From IMG/VR virus record IMGVR_UViG_3300021375_000013, positions 1 to 64,000 of that record: a DNA stretch of 64,000 nt; one strand, 5' to 3'. Within the stretch, counting starts at the first letter, position 1; each line of letters begins with the position of its first letter. Positions 44,840 through 53,419 of the stretch are shown here, one piece after another. Under the pieces are notes generated by a model. The model saw only the letters and a program-made list of their open reading frames with translations, had not been told where the DNA came from and did no database searches. Made by a program: the position numbers and the translations under genes. This DNA is from a virus.

Positions 44840-45043
44840 ATGTCAAAAAAAGAAATAAATGAACTAAATATGGTTTCTCGATTCATAGGAGATTTTTTCG
44901 ATGGATTGCAAAAAGGTACTGCTAATAGAATAATTAAAAAAGCATCTGATAGAGGTTTACCCAAATCTTTCACAGATAAAATGGAAAAAATTAGAAAAGA
45001 AAAAGCAGAACTAGATGACCTTATAAAGAAATATTCAAAATAA
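44840..45043 (+). CDS. Unidentified small charged helical protein (67 aa)
   Basis: Family not recognised. The sequence is almost wholly helical and highly charged: NMVSRFIGDFFDGLQKGTA, then KKASDRGLPKSF and a terminal helix KMEKIRKEKAELDDLIKKY. It starts the operon behind a candidate late promoter and ends 8 nt before the tape-measure gene. A tail-assembly or tape-measure partner is plausible from position only. Confidence 0.65.
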   Translation: MSKKEINELNMVSRFIGDFFDGLQKGTANRIIKKASDRGLPKSFTDKMEKIRKEKAELDDLIKKYSK

Positions 45044-45051
45044 ACTCCTAA

Positions 45052-47298
45052 ATGGCACAAAGTAGAGCTGATTTATTAAAAGAAATAAAATCTCTTCAAT
45101 CTGAAATAAATAAGATTGAAGCTGCTGGTAGTGCCATTACTCAAGAGCAAATAAAACAAAGAAAAGACTTAAAAAAAGAAATAATATCTACTGCTAAAGA
45201 GCTTAAAAAAGTAAATGATACAAGACAACAATATTTTGCTGATGAAGAAGCTTCAATAAAATCAATATCCAGTATTTATTCTGATTTTAAAACTAAACAA
45301 ACTAATAATTTAAATTTAATAGCTAGTGGTCAAGACAAAAATGTAAAAAAATCTTTAGAAATTCTTAGTATAAATCGTGATATAGCAAATTTAAGTTCAG
45401 ATGATGAACAACAACGATTACTATTAGTGGGTAAAAGAGATGATATAATGAATTCTCTTGATAAACGAAGTAAAAGTTTAATAGCTAGTTTAAAAGAAGA
45501 AAATGCAATAGCAAATAGTTTATCAAACCTGTCTGAAGAAGAAGAAGCATCTCTTGAAAGACAAAAAGCAGCACAAGAAGCATTAAAATCTTCAATGCAA
45601 GCTATAACAGAAACTGCTGAAACATTTGTTACTAATCTAAAAAGTGCAGAAGGTATAACTGGATTACTACTAATAGGTGGTGGAAAGTTTTTTGGTAAAC
45701 TATCCGAAGTAAATAAAGAATTAGGGCAAGTTGGTGAAGGTTTAAGTGGGGCAGCTGGTAGTGCAACTGTATTAAGTTTTGCATTTGGTGATTCTGCAGA
45801 AACTCTAAAATCATTATCTGCCGAAATGGGTGGATTAGAAGATGCTACATTTGGAGCACAACTTCAAACTAACTTAATGGCTAATAATTTAGGTATTAGT
45901 GGTACTGAAGCAGCAACATTAAGTGGTTCTTTAGCTAGGTTAAATGGTGGTTCATTAGAAACTGCTGGTAATCTCGCAGCAGGTACTAGAGAATTCGCTA
46001 AAATGAATAACATACCAGTTTCTCAATTAATGGGTGATGTAGCTGGTTCAGCTGAAGAATTTGCTCTATTTGGTAAAGATGGTGGTAAAAATATATTAGA
46101 AGCAGCTGGTTATGCTGCTAAACTTGGTACTAATATGAGTACCATTAGTGGTATTGCTGATAATCTCTTAGATTTTGAAAACTCTATAAACAAAGAATTG
46201 GAGTTAGGTGCAATGCTCGGTAAAAATATCAATTTAGATAGAGCTAGGTCATTAGCTATGCAAGGGGATTTAACAGGTGCTACTGAAGAAACATTAAGAG
46301 CTTTAGGTGGAGTTGAATCTTTCAATAAAATGGATTACTTCCAAAAGAAAGCAACAGCTGATTTATTAGGAGTATCGGTTGCAGAACTTGGAAAGATGGC
46401 AGCAAACCAAGAAAAAGCACAAAATATATCTAAGTTAATGAGTGGGGATTTCTCTAACATAGGAGAATCTCTAAAAGCAGTAGTTTCTCAAGCAGGCCCA
46501 AAACTTTTAGATTGGGGTGGTAAGTTTTTAACACTATCTGCCCAAGCTGGTCAATCTTGGAGTGGTATAACCACTGTAGTGGGTGGGATTAGTAAGAAAT
46601 TCAAAGGACTTGGTGGAGCCGCAGCTGGAGGAGGACCTTTAACTAAAGCTGGTAAACCTGATATGAGATTCGGCGCTAATAAAGGTGGTGGATTAGCAAA
46701 AGCCTCTAAAGGTGGTGGAATTGGTGGAATGATGAAAGGTATGGGAGCTGGACTCAAAGGATTGGCAAAAGGTATTGGAGCATTTGCTTCCCCACAAGCC
46801 ATAGTAGGATTAGTTGCAGTAACTGGAGCAATTATTGGTATTGGATTCGCACTTAAAGTAGCAGCACCTGGTATTAAAGCATTTGGTGAAGCTATTGGTA
46901 ACATTGTAGTATCAGTAGGTACAGCCGTTGCAAAAGTATTTGGTGGATTGGGAGATTTCTTTGGAAAGATAGCACAAGTAGCAACCCCAGAACTAGCATT
47001 ATCCGTATTAGGATTAGCTGGTGGATTTGCTGCACTAACCGCATCTTTAGTAGGATTCTCAGTTGCTGGTATAGCAGCAATTCCAGCAATGATGGCTGTT
47101 TCAGCATTTGGAGCCGCAAGTTCCTTATTAGGTTTAGGTGGTGATGCTGGTGGAGGAGCTGAAGAAACCCCAGCTTGGGTAGAAGAATTAAAAACAACAT
47201 TTAGAGAAACAAAGGATGTTTATATAGATGGCGGAAAAGTTACATCAGCGATAGCAAGTAGAGTAAATAAGATAGGAAGTAATTCATACTCAATATAA
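45052..47298 (+). CDS. Tape-measure-like tail protein (748 aa)
   Basis: Probably sets tail length and sits inside the tube. Residues 1-190 are predicted long, charged helices (LLKEIKSLQSEINKIEAA and similar heptad-like runs). A region at ~200-480 has repeated Ala/Gly-rich helical pieces (GDVAGSAEEFALFGKDGG), then a Gly/Lys-rich stretch (~510-570). Hydrophobic segments follow at ~580-605, ~625-645 and ~665-700 (for example IVGLVAVTGAIIGIGFAL). Long helices followed by hydrophobic C-terminal segments are typical of tape measures. The position after gp26/gp51-like genes matches T4 gp29 (590 aa). Direct similarity to gp29 cannot be judged by eye, so no gene symbol is given. Confidence 0.75.
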   Translation: MAQSRADLLKEIKSLQSEINKIEAAGSAITQEQIKQRKDLKKEIISTAKELKKVNDTRQQYFADEEASIKSISSIYSDFKTKQTNNLNLIASGQDKNVKKSLEILSINRDIANLSSDDEQQRLLLVGKRDDIMNSLDKRSKSLIASLKEENAIANSLSNLSEEEEASLERQKAAQEALKSSMQAITETAETFVTNLKSAEGITGLLLIGGGKFFGKLSEVNKELGQVGEGLSGAAGSATVLSFAFGDSAETLKSLSAEMGGLEDATFGAQLQTNLMANNLGISGTEAATLSGSLARLNGGSLETAGNLAAGTREFAKMNNIPVSQLMGDVAGSAEEFALFGKDGGKNILEAAGYAAKLGTNMSTISGIADNLLDFENSINKELELGAMLGKNINLDRARSLAMQGDLTGATEETLRALGGVESFNKMDYFQKKATADLLGVSVAELGKMAANQEKAQNISKLMSGDFSNIGESLKAVVSQAGPKLLDWGGKFLTLSAQAGQSWSGITTVVGGISKKFKGLGGAAAGGGPLTKAGKPDMRFGANKGGGLAKASKGGGIGGMMKGMGAGLKGLAKGIGAFASPQAIVGLVAVTGAIIGIGFALKVAAPGIKAFGEAIGNIVVSVGTAVAKVFGGLGDFFGKIAQVATPELALSVLGLAGGFAALTASLVGFSVAGIAAIPAMMAVSAFGAASSLLGLGGDAGGGAEETPAWVEELKTTFRETKDVYIDGGKVTSAIASRVNKIGSNSYSI

Positions 47299-47304
47299 TA
47301 TATT

Positions 47305-49116
47305 ATGCCAACATTAGAAGAATTATTTAAAAGTAAACAACTCCCTTCACAAGGTGGTAAAACCGCTGAAGAAGCATACGCTATACGAAACTCAAAGGAT
47401 ATTCGTATTTCAGCAGCTGACCCATTTGTGAATACAGTTGGTATGTCTTTAGCTAGATTAGCTAGAAAAAATTTAGGAGCTAAAGGAAGTGAAACTCTTT
47501 TAGAAGAAGAAGTAACAGGAGCTAGATTAATAAGAACGGCATCAATGCCATTTATATATGGTAGTGAATTACCAAGATTAACACTTAGAACTACTACACT
47601 TTTGGATACAATGAGAGCAGCAACTGGTGGTGATGATGGTGGTGGTGGTCCATTGGGTAATCTTATCAAAAAAGGTAGAGATGCAGTACTTAATAGTAAA
47701 TTCTTAGGAATTCCACAAACAATAATACCAACCAAAGTAGCAACTAATAAACTGATTAAAGAAATGTTAGCTGGTACTAGTGATAGTGCAGATAGTGGTC
47801 AAATTCAAAAAAATTATCTACAAACTTTAAAATCTGTAAAAGAAGCTGGTGAAGGTAAACCATTAGGACAGTTCTTAAAAGGTTTAGGTGGTGGTAATAT
47901 AAAAGATATCGGTAAACAGGCATTAGGTAGTGCACTAAAATTAGGAAAGGATAAATTAAGAGGAGCATTATTTGGCGGAGCTCCTACAACTGGATTCAAT
48001 GGGGCATCATTAGCGGGTTTAAAAAATACAACAACAAATTATGGTAGTATTTCTGTTCCTGGTGAAATCAATAGAACAGCTGATAATAATGGTGTAATAG
48101 ATGTTGGAGGTTTAATGTATTCTAAGACATTTGATTTAAAATTACCACCAGCAGTAGAATTCCCAATGTGGGGTGTTACTTTAGATGGAGTTAACTCAAA
48201 GGGTACAGATACAAGAGTTGGTTTAGATAAAAATAAACAAATTGACCCTACATTAACTGATAAACTAGATTTTGTTGATATATCAGATGAAGGTGGTTTG
48301 GGTGGAAGATATTCAAAAGCTCTAACTGATTTAGATATTCCAAATAAAATATTATTTAGTTCAAATCCTGATAGAAAGGGTAAATCATTTGCAAGTAAGA
48401 TTAAATCACCAATATCAAAAAATGATTTTGTAGAAAAGAAAAGAGGGATGAATCAGATATCTGATATTATAAATAGTACCAATATCTTTGAAGGTGAAAC
48501 TCTTACATTAGGTGATGGAGTAACAACCTTAGATGATAAAGATTTTGTACCATTGAAGTTTACTTCAGTACATAGGAATAAAACTGTACAATTTAGAGCA
48601 ACATTAAGTGGGTTAAGTGAAACACTTTCTCCATCTTGGGATTCTCATAAGTTTATTGGTTCACCATTCAGTAATTACACATATAGTGGAATAGAAAGAA
48701 GTGTAACTTTTAATTTTAAAGTTTATTCATTAAATGCAGAAGAACACAAAATTGGATGGGATAAAATTAATTTTTTAAATTCATTAGTATTCCCACAAGG
48801 GTATTATGATTCATCTGCAGTAGTTCCACCATTTATTAGATTAACAATTGGTGATTTATATAAAGGTAAATTATCATTTATAGAATCTTTATCACATACA
48901 TGGGATGATAATACTCCTTGGAATGTAACTAATAAAGAAAGAAAAGTATTATCAAACGAAGCAGGAGTTATAACAGGTACTTCTGAAAAGGATATAGATA
49001 TGAAAGGATATCGATTACCAATGATTACTGATGTATCAATGACTGTTAAATTTTTAATAGGTAGAAATAATACATCAGGTAGAAAATTCTATTCATTTGA
49101 ACCTCAAAGTAAATAA
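47305..49116 (+). CDS. Baseplate protein, possible tail-tube cap/initiator (603 aa)
   Basis: The C-terminal ~200 residues carry a pattern of tube-like baseplate proteins: KTVQFRATLSGLSETLSPSW, GIERSVTFNFKVYSLNAEE, LNSLVFPQGYY and PPFIRLTIGDLY. The N-terminal part has an Ala/Gly/Lys-rich middle with helices (residues ~150-220). T4 encodes the tube cap and initiator proteins gp48 and gp54 right after the tape measure gp29, so position and fold pattern agree with that role, but the identity is inferred. It is joined to the preceding and following genes by 3-6 nt gaps. Confidence 0.6.
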   Translation: MPTLEELFKSKQLPSQGGKTAEEAYAIRNSKDIRISAADPFVNTVGMSLARLARKNLGAKGSETLLEEEVTGARLIRTASMPFIYGSELPRLTLRTTTLLDTMRAATGGDDGGGGPLGNLIKKGRDAVLNSKFLGIPQTIIPTKVATNKLIKEMLAGTSDSADSGQIQKNYLQTLKSVKEAGEGKPLGQFLKGLGGGNIKDIGKQALGSALKLGKDKLRGALFGGAPTTGFNGASLAGLKNTTTNYGSISVPGEINRTADNNGVIDVGGLMYSKTFDLKLPPAVEFPMWGVTLDGVNSKGTDTRVGLDKNKQIDPTLTDKLDFVDISDEGGLGGRYSKALTDLDIPNKILFSSNPDRKGKSFASKIKSPISKNDFVEKKRGMNQISDIINSTNIFEGETLTLGDGVTTLDDKDFVPLKFTSVHRNKTVQFRATLSGLSETLSPSWDSHKFIGSPFSNYTYSGIERSVTFNFKVYSLNAEEHKIGWDKINFLNSLVFPQGYYDSSAVVPPFIRLTIGDLYKGKLSFIESLSHTWDDNTPWNVTNKERKVLSNEAGVITGTSEKDIDMKGYRLPMITDVSMTVKFLIGRNNTSGRKFYSFEPQSK

Positions 49117-49119
49117 TAG

Positions 49120-49410
49120 ATGGCAAGTAGATACGAAAATAACGAAAGTAAAAAATTAAATGATGGTAGGACTGTATATCGTTCTAAGATATATCCTAAA
49201 ATACCATTAAGAGATGATGATGTTTATGTAGCATCTGAAACTGGTGATAGATTAGATACCTTAGCATATCAGTACTATGAAGATTCATCACTTTGGTGGA
49301 TTATAGCAGCTGCAAATAATATACATAATGCTCCATTTGGTTTGAAAGATGGTACAATTTTAAGAATACCACAAAACTATATTGAAATATTAGTAAACTT
49401 TAGTGAATAA
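49120..49410 (+). CDS. LysM-type baseplate wedge protein, gp53-like (96 aa)
   Basis: The core TGDRLDTLAYQYYEDSSLWWIIAAANNI followed by KDGTILRIPQN is the LysM-like fold used by T4 gp53 and by P2 gpX-type tail proteins. The D-x-L-D-x-LA-x-x-Y-Y and LWW-x-I-A-x-x-N signatures are intact. It is shorter than T4 gp53 (about 196 aa), essentially the LysM part alone. It lies between the cap-like and hub-like genes. Whether it plays the wedge (gp53) or hub-spike adaptor (gpX) part cannot be settled here. Confidence 0.75.
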   Translation: MASRYENNESKKLNDGRTVYRSKIYPKIPLRDDDVYVASETGDRLDTLAYQYYEDSSLWWIIAAANNIHNAPFGLKDGTILRIPQNYIEILVNFSE

Positions 49411-49415
49411 CAGTT

Positions 49416-51722
49416 ATGGGAACATTTCCAAAATTTTCAAATATTGCGGGATATGCTACAAAAACCTTAGAAAGTAGAAAACGTAGTGTATATAACGTAT
49501 CTAAGTTAAATGCTTGGGTAAGAGTAACATCTGCCGTTTCTGGTAATAAGGGGGATGGATTAACAATAGTATCTAATCCAAATTTTAAATTATTTGGAGC
49601 TGCTGGTGTTTCTTCTATTTATGGAATTAATAAACAAAGTGGTACTATTGGTGAAACTTGGGGAGGTTCCCCAATAAATCCATCGGAGGGGCAAGGTTAT
49701 AAACCTTCTCCAATTATTGAATCTATTGAAATAGATGAGGGAGCTGGTAATTTAAGTAGAAAAGCTAATTTTACAATTAAATGTTTTTCTAAAGACCAAA
49801 TGGAATTAATAACTGAATATTTCCAAGAACCAGGATTTACTGTATTTTTAGAATGGGGATGGAATACTCCAGAATCTATGAAAGGTTTGGTAAAAAAATT
49901 AAATGCAACTGAAATAGCTAATTTTCAAAATTTTAAAAATCTTACAAGTAGAAGAGAAGCATCTAAAGGACAATATGATAACTATTTAGGATTTATAACT
50001 GGTGGTGGAATAGCAACCGAAGGTGAAAATTGGACTGTTGAAGTAAAATGTACAGGTTTTACGGAATTACCAGCTTATTTGGTAAATGGTGATAACGCTG
50101 GTGATGATTCTGATAAAAGTGCTAAAAAAGAACCTGATTATAAAAATTTAAGTGATGAAACTGATTTAAATGTAAAACGATGGATGTTTGCGTTCAATGC
50201 ACTACCATCTAATAGAAAAACTGCAGAAATTAAAGCATTGGGTTCTAAAAATGATGATTCCCTTAGAAAGATACCAATGGCACAGGCAGTTAATTATGTA
50301 AACTTTGATGAAACTATTGCTGATGCATTAAACAACAAAGCAGATGGAACGGCTATTGGTAGGCTCTTTGGTTGGGGTGGTGCAAAGGAAAAAGGTAATG
50401 ATGGAAAAGAACGTATAGATATACCAGGAGGTACTAAGATAGTTGGTGGTGAAAAGTTTATAAGATTTGGTACTCTTATGAAGATAATGAACCAAATGAT
50501 TATAAAGGGTTTAAAAATTGGTAAGAAAGTGGTTTCTATGGAAATTCATTCAGAGCATACCATATGTTCAGCGTATCCAAATATATTTAGTACTGATAAA
50601 AGTAAGTTGTTAATACCAAATGTAAACACACCAAAATTTAGTTTTCTTGATGCTAAAAACAATGAACAAGCATTAGAAGTTATACCATCTGATTTTGAAG
50701 ATTGTTCAATAGAATATGGTGGTGTAAAAATACAATTTCCTTTTGAAAATCCTATTATTGGTGGTTCTGTTCAAGTTGGTGGTAATTTTTATGATTTACA
50801 ATATAAAGATGGAACCACACCATCTAGTGAATGTATAGATAAAGATAAAGGAGAATGGGGATTTTTAGATGACTTGTATGTAAACTTCGATTTCGCATCG
50901 GGTATTATGGGAACAAGTAACTTTACAGTAAAGGATGCTTTATATCAAATCTTAAATGGAATGTCATCAGCTGTGAATGATTTATGGAATTTTCAGATAA
51001 TGGAAACAACTTTGGAAAATGATAGAGGAAACCTAAAAAAAGGAGACCAAATAATTACCATACAAGAAACTAACTTTACATATAAACCAAAAGTAAATCC
51101 ATATACATTTAATCTAATAGGTAGTGATTCTATTTTTAAAGATGCATCTTTAAATTTAGATATGAGTGCTGCTAAGATGAATCAAGTTATTGGTACAAGA
51201 TTAGGAAAAAAGATTAATGGTGAAACTCAACCACTTTTTGGTAGGTTAGATTCGGGTAAGATTACCGATTTAGTTTTAAAGGAAATCGAATCTAAAAAAG
51301 AATCACCACCACCACCTAAAGGTGGAGAAGAAACCGATGAAGAACTAAAAGAAAAGAATTATGCTAATTTTTTGGGTAAGATAGGTACATATCCAAAAGT
51401 ACAATTTGAAAAAAAGGATATAAAAGATAAGTTTGTTGTACAAGAAAAAACTTATGCATCTGTTTATGATGATAAACAATTACTAAAAATGGCTAAATCT
51501 GAAGCAGATAGGAAATCAAATGTATCTATTTTGTTACCAATTAATTTTACATTTACTGTATATGGTGTTAGTGGTATTAAGAGAGGAGATAGGTTTAGAG
51601 TAAAGGGTATTCCTGCAAAATACGAAACGCAAGGATTTTTCCAAGTTTTAGGTGTAAAACATACTATTCAAGGAATGGAATGGACTACTGAAGTTGAAGG
51701 TGGATTTAGAAACAATACATAA
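49416..51722 (+). CDS. Baseplate hub protein (gp27-like, 768 aa)
   Basis: Large beta-rich protein. Residues ~90-215 carry the hub-type first domain (IESIEIDEGAGNLSRKANFTI, EPGFTVFLEWGW). The C-terminal ~70 residues have the typical hub ending: LLPINFTFTVYGVSGIKRGD, GFFQVLGVKHTIQG, WTTEVEGGFR. Proteins with these features hold the central spike and continue the tail tube. It is about twice the length of T4 gp27 (391 aa), with inserted material between, as in other marine T4-like phages. The stop overlaps the next start (TAATG at 51720-51724), so translation is coupled. Confidence 0.75.
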   Translation: MGTFPKFSNIAGYATKTLESRKRSVYNVSKLNAWVRVTSAVSGNKGDGLTIVSNPNFKLFGAAGVSSIYGINKQSGTIGETWGGSPINPSEGQGYKPSPIIESIEIDEGAGNLSRKANFTIKCFSKDQMELITEYFQEPGFTVFLEWGWNTPESMKGLVKKLNATEIANFQNFKNLTSRREASKGQYDNYLGFITGGGIATEGENWTVEVKCTGFTELPAYLVNGDNAGDDSDKSAKKEPDYKNLSDETDLNVKRWMFAFNALPSNRKTAEIKALGSKNDDSLRKIPMAQAVNYVNFDETIADALNNKADGTAIGRLFGWGGAKEKGNDGKERIDIPGGTKIVGGEKFIRFGTLMKIMNQMIIKGLKIGKKVVSMEIHSEHTICSAYPNIFSTDKSKLLIPNVNTPKFSFLDAKNNEQALEVIPSDFEDCSIEYGGVKIQFPFENPIIGGSVQVGGNFYDLQYKDGTTPSSECIDKDKGEWGFLDDLYVNFDFASGIMGTSNFTVKDALYQILNGMSSAVNDLWNFQIMETTLENDRGNLKKGDQIITIQETNFTYKPKVNPYTFNLIGSDSIFKDASLNLDMSAAKMNQVIGTRLGKKINGETQPLFGRLDSGKITDLVLKEIESKKESPPPPKGGEETDEELKEKNYANFLGKIGTYPKVQFEKKDIKDKFVVQEKTYASVYDDKQLLKMAKSEADRKSNVSILLPINFTFTVYGVSGIKRGDRFRVKGIPAKYETQGFFQVLGVKHTIQGMEWTTEVEGGFRNNT

Positions 51723-52072
51723 TGGATAACGATAGATATAAAGAAATAGCAAGTGCACAATCTTATATTATTGGAGATGTAACAGCATTTGTTCCAACTA
51801 TAACCGATAGACAATATCAGAGAGGATATATTGAAAGATGTTTTGTACAAAAAGCTAACGATTCCTCATCTAATATATTTGAAGTTTCAGTAAGTGAAAT
51901 TAATCGATATAAAGGTAATCCTTTTTATATTCAGACAAAATTAGATTGGAGAATAACTGGAGACCCTATTGAAGTAAAGAAATCTAACTCAATATCTCTA
52001 CAATTAGCATCTGAGGATATCCCTAAGATTGCATTGTACTTACCAAACCTTTTACAATTTCATAAAAAATAA
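51722..52072 (+). CDS. Unidentified baseplate-region protein (116 aa)
   Basis: No family recognised. The ATG overlaps the hub stop codon, which implies coupled translation and a related role. The sequence has an N-terminal part with IIGDVTAFVPTITDRQYQRGYIERCFVQ, a beta strand FEVSVSEINRYKG, and WRITGDPIEVKKSNSISLQL, ending IALYLPNLLQFHKK. It is the last gene of the tape-measure/baseplate operon, before a host-type promoter. Confidence 0.65.
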   Translation: MDNDRYKEIASAQSYIIGDVTAFVPTITDRQYQRGYIERCFVQKANDSSSNIFEVSVSEINRYKGNPFYIQTKLDWRITGDPIEVKKSNSISLQLASEDIPKIALYLPNLLQFHKK

Positions 52073-52073
52073 T

Positions 52074-52104
52074 TTGGATATTACAAATATTTTTCTTATA
52101 TTTG
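52074..52104 (+). promoter_or_regulatory. Bacteroidota-type promoter before the polymerase gene
   Basis: TTG (52074-52076), 20 bp, TATATTTG (52097-52104): a textbook -33/-7 pair. The -7 element ends 4 nt before ATG 52109. The same CAAATATTTTTCTTATATTTG block recurs before the helicase gene. Confidence 0.8.
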
Positions 52105-52108
52105 TTAG

Positions 52109-53392
52109 ATGATTGTAGTAGAATCTAATAAAGAGAAAGAGAATTTTATGCAAATGTGGGAAAATAATCCCTCAATTGTAATTCCTATATGGTCTGATTT
52201 GGATAAACATCCAATGAACAACGAACTTGCTTTCTTATTCGTAAGGATGGGAAAAACTGACTTTATTCTCATATATAATCATATTGATGGAAAATCCCAT
52301 CATTTAGACCTTTCTAAATCTACACAACCAAAGTGGGTATGGAATAAGAAAGGATTATTACAAACTGGTACAAATATACAAAATATTTTTGATATATCCA
52401 ACTATTACTTCTTTGAAAAGAATCAAACTATACCCGATGAGGTACAAAATCAACCATTTATATCACATTATACCCGAATGGGTATAAGAGATGGTTTAGG
52501 AAAGATAGCACCTTTAATGAAGTGGGGAGAGTACTTAAAATCATTTGTTGACAATATAAGTAGTACTATTCCTCCTCCCGATTTATCTCCTAAAAGTTGG
52601 ATTGATAATACAATGATTCCTCTTTTATCTCAGATTGAACGATATGGGGTTCGGGTCGAAGGGGGAAAATTTTTTGATAGATATCCACAAGCCACTAAAC
52701 ATTTAAACAACAATATCGTATATACCGAATATAACCCATATACGATTACATCCCGTCCTTCCAACCGATTTGGGGGAATCAACTTCTCTGCTTTAAATAA
52801 AAAGGATGGAACTAGAGAAGTATTTATTCCCAAAGATGGGCACATATTCCTACAAATGGATTATGATGCCTATCACCCCCGAATCATAGGTAAGTTGATT
52901 GATTACGATTTACCCGATACTTCGGTTCACCAATGGTTAGCGGACCAATATGGAGTTCCTTATGATGAATCCAAAGGAATTACCTTCCAATTACTTTATG
53001 GTGGGATACCTGAAGAGTTTGATTCTATTCCTTATTATAAGAAGGTTAGAGAGTACATCGATGAAATGTGGAGTAAGGCATCAAAAGTGGGTTATGTATC
53101 CACAAACAATAGAAATATCCCTTTAAAATACATAGAACAATCGAATCCTCAAAAAGTATTCAACTATTTACTACAAGCAACTGAAACTGAGTTAAATATG
53201 GATACAATGAGGAAAGTGTTGGAGTTTATTCAACAAACCGATATTGAGTTGAGTTTATACACTTATGATTCATTCTTATTCTCTTATCCATTAGATACTC
53301 CTAAAGAACATGCTCTTAAATTAAAAGAAATTGTAGAAAGTAATGGGTTTCCTATAAAAGCTAGTTGGGGAACGGATTACTCAAAACTTTAA
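52109..53392 (+). CDS. Compact family-A DNA polymerase-like protein (427 aa)
   Basis: Matches the PolA palm/fingers core: TSRPSNRFGGINF (like the TGRLSS-NLQNIP loop), motif A DYDAYHPR (251-258), motif B K289-x3-F293-x3-Y297-G (ESKGITFQLLYGG), and motif C YDSF with catalytic Asp387. Deviations: the usual motif B Arg four before the Lys is Tyr285, and motif C has Ser instead of Glu after the Asp. The N-terminal ~170 residues (IPIWSDLDKHP...) show no clear 3'-5' exonuclease motifs. E. coli Pol I is 928 aa; T4 uses a family-B enzyme. ATG 52109 almost touches the -7 element, so ATG 52148 (residue 14) is an alternative start. Neighbours are baseplate and late genes. Activity is not assured. Confidence 0.8.
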   Translation: MIVVESNKEKENFMQMWENNPSIVIPIWSDLDKHPMNNELAFLFVRMGKTDFILIYNHIDGKSHHLDLSKSTQPKWVWNKKGLLQTGTNIQNIFDISNYYFFEKNQTIPDEVQNQPFISHYTRMGIRDGLGKIAPLMKWGEYLKSFVDNISSTIPPPDLSPKSWIDNTMIPLLSQIERYGVRVEGGKFFDRYPQATKHLNNNIVYTEYNPYTITSRPSNRFGGINFSALNKKDGTREVFIPKDGHIFLQMDYDAYHPRIIGKLIDYDLPDTSVHQWLADQYGVPYDESKGITFQLLYGGIPEEFDSIPYYKKVREYIDEMWSKASKVGYVSTNNRNIPLKYIEQSNPQKVFNYLLQATETELNMDTMRKVLEFIQQTDIELSLYTYDSFLFSYPLDTPKEHALKLKEIVESNGFPIKASWGTDYSKL

Positions 53393-53400
53393 TATTTATA
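53393..53400 (+). promoter_or_regulatory. Candidate late promoter element TATTTATA
   Basis: TAATATTTATAGG begins right at the end of the polymerase stop codon and is 19 nt before ATG 53420. Confidence 0.6.
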
Positions 53401-53419
53401 GGATATAGGAAGAGTTACT

